DNA of 64,000 bases from JAUIJL01 sp965366625 (GTDB lineage Bacteria > Acidobacteriota > Thermoanaerobaculia > Multivoradales > J023). Where the stretch lies: assembly GCA_965366625.1 (NCBI GenBank), contig CBDUGP010000040.1:5163-69162 (forward strand), written 5' to 3'. Each line of letters starts with the position of its first letter. The first letter of the stretch is position 1. The translations under genes were made by a program, and so were the position numbers. This document shows, piece after piece, positions 62,860 through 64,000 of the stretch. The notes beneath the pieces are model-generated. The model was not told where the DNA came from. It made no database searches and saw nothing but the letters and a program-made list of their open reading frames with translations.

Positions 62860-63875
62860 GCTTTCCCATCGCTACAGCGCCGACCAAACCCACCGCGGGA
62901 GACTGGTGGCGGCTCGCCCGGCCTTGTCTGGCCGAGGACCTGCTTCCCGACGATCAAGCGCAGAAGCTCCAGGACTTGACCGACCAACTCCCCGGCAGCT
63001 TGGAATGCGCCCTCGATCTCCCGCTCGGGGACGAGTTCGATGAGCCGGCACCGGCGCGTTTGGAGCTGAGGGTCTCCTCGCCGCAGTGGGCCGGCGCCCT
63101 GCCGGACCTGCTGCCCAACCCGCAGAGCGCACTGCTTCGTGGATGGGTGGACGGCAAGATCCCCGTCCGGGCGATCAGCGCCTTCTCCTACAGCCTGCCC
63201 TTGGTCGCGGACCTCGAGACCGCTATGCAGAGCGCCGTGCCTTCGATCGAGCTCGAGCGTGCGGCACCGCCCCAGTGGTCCATGGACTCGTTCCTCCCTC
63301 TTTTCCATCAGCGTGAGTTCACCGAACAGCAGAAGTTCTTTTTGATGCAGCTGGTCCAACAACTCCCGCCGACGGAGAAACCGTTCCACATCACCAGTCT
63401 CGGCGAGCAAGGCCTCCGCCTTCGGACCTTCGACTGGCCTGCCCGTGGCGTGCTGCCCTTCTTGGAGGCCGTCTCCCTCGAAGAGCTGACCAGCGACGTC
63501 TCTAGCCTCGTGCCTCTTTGGGCCGACACCGAGCAGCGCGTGTTGGCGCTCGAATTCATCAACGATGGTCTCTTACCGCGGCTCCAGATGGAGTGTTCCT
63601 TCACCCGCCGACCCGACGGCGAACCCCGCTGGCGGGAACTTATGGAAGAACTCGTCGAACGTGATCTCGCAGCGCCCGAGGCGGCGGAAGCCGTGCTCGA
63701 CTGGCCGGGAACGAACACTCCGTCCGCCCTTGGCGACCGCTGGCCCGGGCCCGCGGACGAGGCCGGCGCCCTTGGCCGCGAGATCGACCGGATCCAGTGG
63801 CGGCTGTCGTCCCAAGCTGCACCGGAGGCCCGGGCAATCCTCTCCATTCGCAGACAGGAGGGGTCGCCGCCATGA
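62856..63875 (+). CDS. unknown RiPP-cluster protein, paralogue of 58272-59357
   Basis: 339 residues, ATGA overlap upstream. It aligns by eye over most of its length with the protein at 58272 (motifs given there) but lacks the TAG repeat leader and ends with an extra helical tail (GREIDRIQWRLSSQAAPEAR). It is soluble, with no catalytic motif visible. Two copies on either side of the LanB gene suggest a heterodimer or two partner proteins for the three elimination-type proteins. I would not assign a function. Confidence 0.75.
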   Translation: MSFPIATAPTKPTAGDWWRLARPCLAEDLLPDDQAQKLQDLTDQLPGSLECALDLPLGDEFDEPAPARLELRVSSPQWAGALPDLLPNPQSALLRGWVDGKIPVRAISAFSYSLPLVADLETAMQSAVPSIELERAAPPQWSMDSFLPLFHQREFTEQQKFFLMQLVQQLPPTEKPFHITSLGEQGLRLRTFDWPARGVLPFLEAVSLEELTSDVSSLVPLWADTEQRVLALEFINDGLLPRLQMECSFTRRPDGEPRWRELMEELVERDLAAPEAAEAVLDWPGTNTPSALGDRWPGPADEAGALGREIDRIQWRLSSQAAPEARAILSIRRQEGSPP

Positions 63876-64000
63876 GGGTATCTCCGAAGGCGATGGTCCC
63901 TTTCCACCGAATTGGCGTTGGCGTCCATTGTAGGACGCCCTCAATCAGCCCGACCGCAGGTGCGGCCGGACCCTTTACACTCTTTTGGAGAGTTCCCTCT
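63872..64000 (+). CDS. start of a further coupled ORF (3' partial)
   Basis: The ATG at 63872 overlaps the stop of the preceding gene (ATGA), like the other junctions of this operon. The frame stays open for 43 codons to the window end (MRVSPKAMVPFHRIGVGVHC and onward). No family can be told from so short a piece. It contains one Cys and several Ser/Thr, so a peptide precursor is not excluded, but the coupled start is the only real support. Confidence 0.4.
   Translation, partial: MRVSPKAMVPFHRIGVGVHCRTPSISPTAGAAGPFTLFWRVPS

Noticed and set aside
1..64000. tRNA and rRNA genes
   Set aside because: I looked for cloverleaf-like and GGTTCGAATCC-type arms and saw none; a dedicated tRNA scan was not possible.

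Overview
The window is about 64 kb of high-GC bacterial chromosome, except for a few AT-richer islands. It has no rRNA or tRNA gene and no CRISPR array that I can see. The protein families point to an uncultured acidobacterium-like lineage, perhaps Thermoanaerobaculia. They include many secreted beta-propeller, thrombospondin-3 and metalloprotease proteins, an IPTL-CTERM tail, a secreted protein ending in a DGFESG...SAW motif, Ser/Thr kinase-TPR proteins with a Sig-70_X6-type ECF sigma factor, CHAT/caspase proteases, and STAND-FGE proteins. The taxonomy is inference only.

Layout. 1-636: tail of an IPTL-CTERM surface protein. 737-6644: a translationally coupled operon of a secreted PDZ-TPR-CHAT protease, a sigma-like protein and a one-TM anti-sigma-like protein. 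6846-11780 (minus strand): a YVTN beta-propeller protein and a trypsin-like protease with FG-GAP-like repeats. 12050-14182: a decayed TPR gene fragment and a sigma-54 activator. 14723-18281: a small acidic peptide, a serine hydrolase, an SdpA-like protein and an SdpB/HTTM-like membrane protein, possibly a peptide production or maturation locus. 18410-28393: two large STAND proteins with C-terminal FGE-sulfatase domains, one with a kinase head and one with a DUF4062-like head. They face each other and flank a Cys-rich secreted protein, a jacalin-like lectin and an AT-rich aerolysin-like pore-former gene.

28658-38961: secreted proteins (propeller/thrombospondin-3, thermolysin-type M4, matrixin with a partner) and a propeller sensor histidine kinase, with a REP-like element. 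39220-42605: an ECF sigma factor coupled to a kinase-TPR protein. 42716-50175: a divergent pair of CHAT/caspase operons (CHAT-TPR plus TPR partner; CHAT lipoprotein plus caspase lipoprotein). 50383-53496: two copies of a unit made of an IS630-like gene and a small antitoxin-like gene, each copy damaged differently, flanking a secreted dockerin-like protein. The intact IS630-like protein appears to have lost two of its three catalytic residues.

53961-64000 is the most unusual region: one long coupled RiPP (lanthipeptide-like) operon. It encodes a free-standing LanM-type cyclase with a CCG zinc motif, three separate SpaB_C/thiopeptide-type proteins of graded divergence, a LanB glutamylation protein with no elimination domain, two paralogues of a family I do not recognise, a helical repeat protein and the start of another ORF. 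No precursor peptide is evident inside the window. The arrangement suggests a hybrid in which a class I split dehydratase is paired with a class II-type cyclase.
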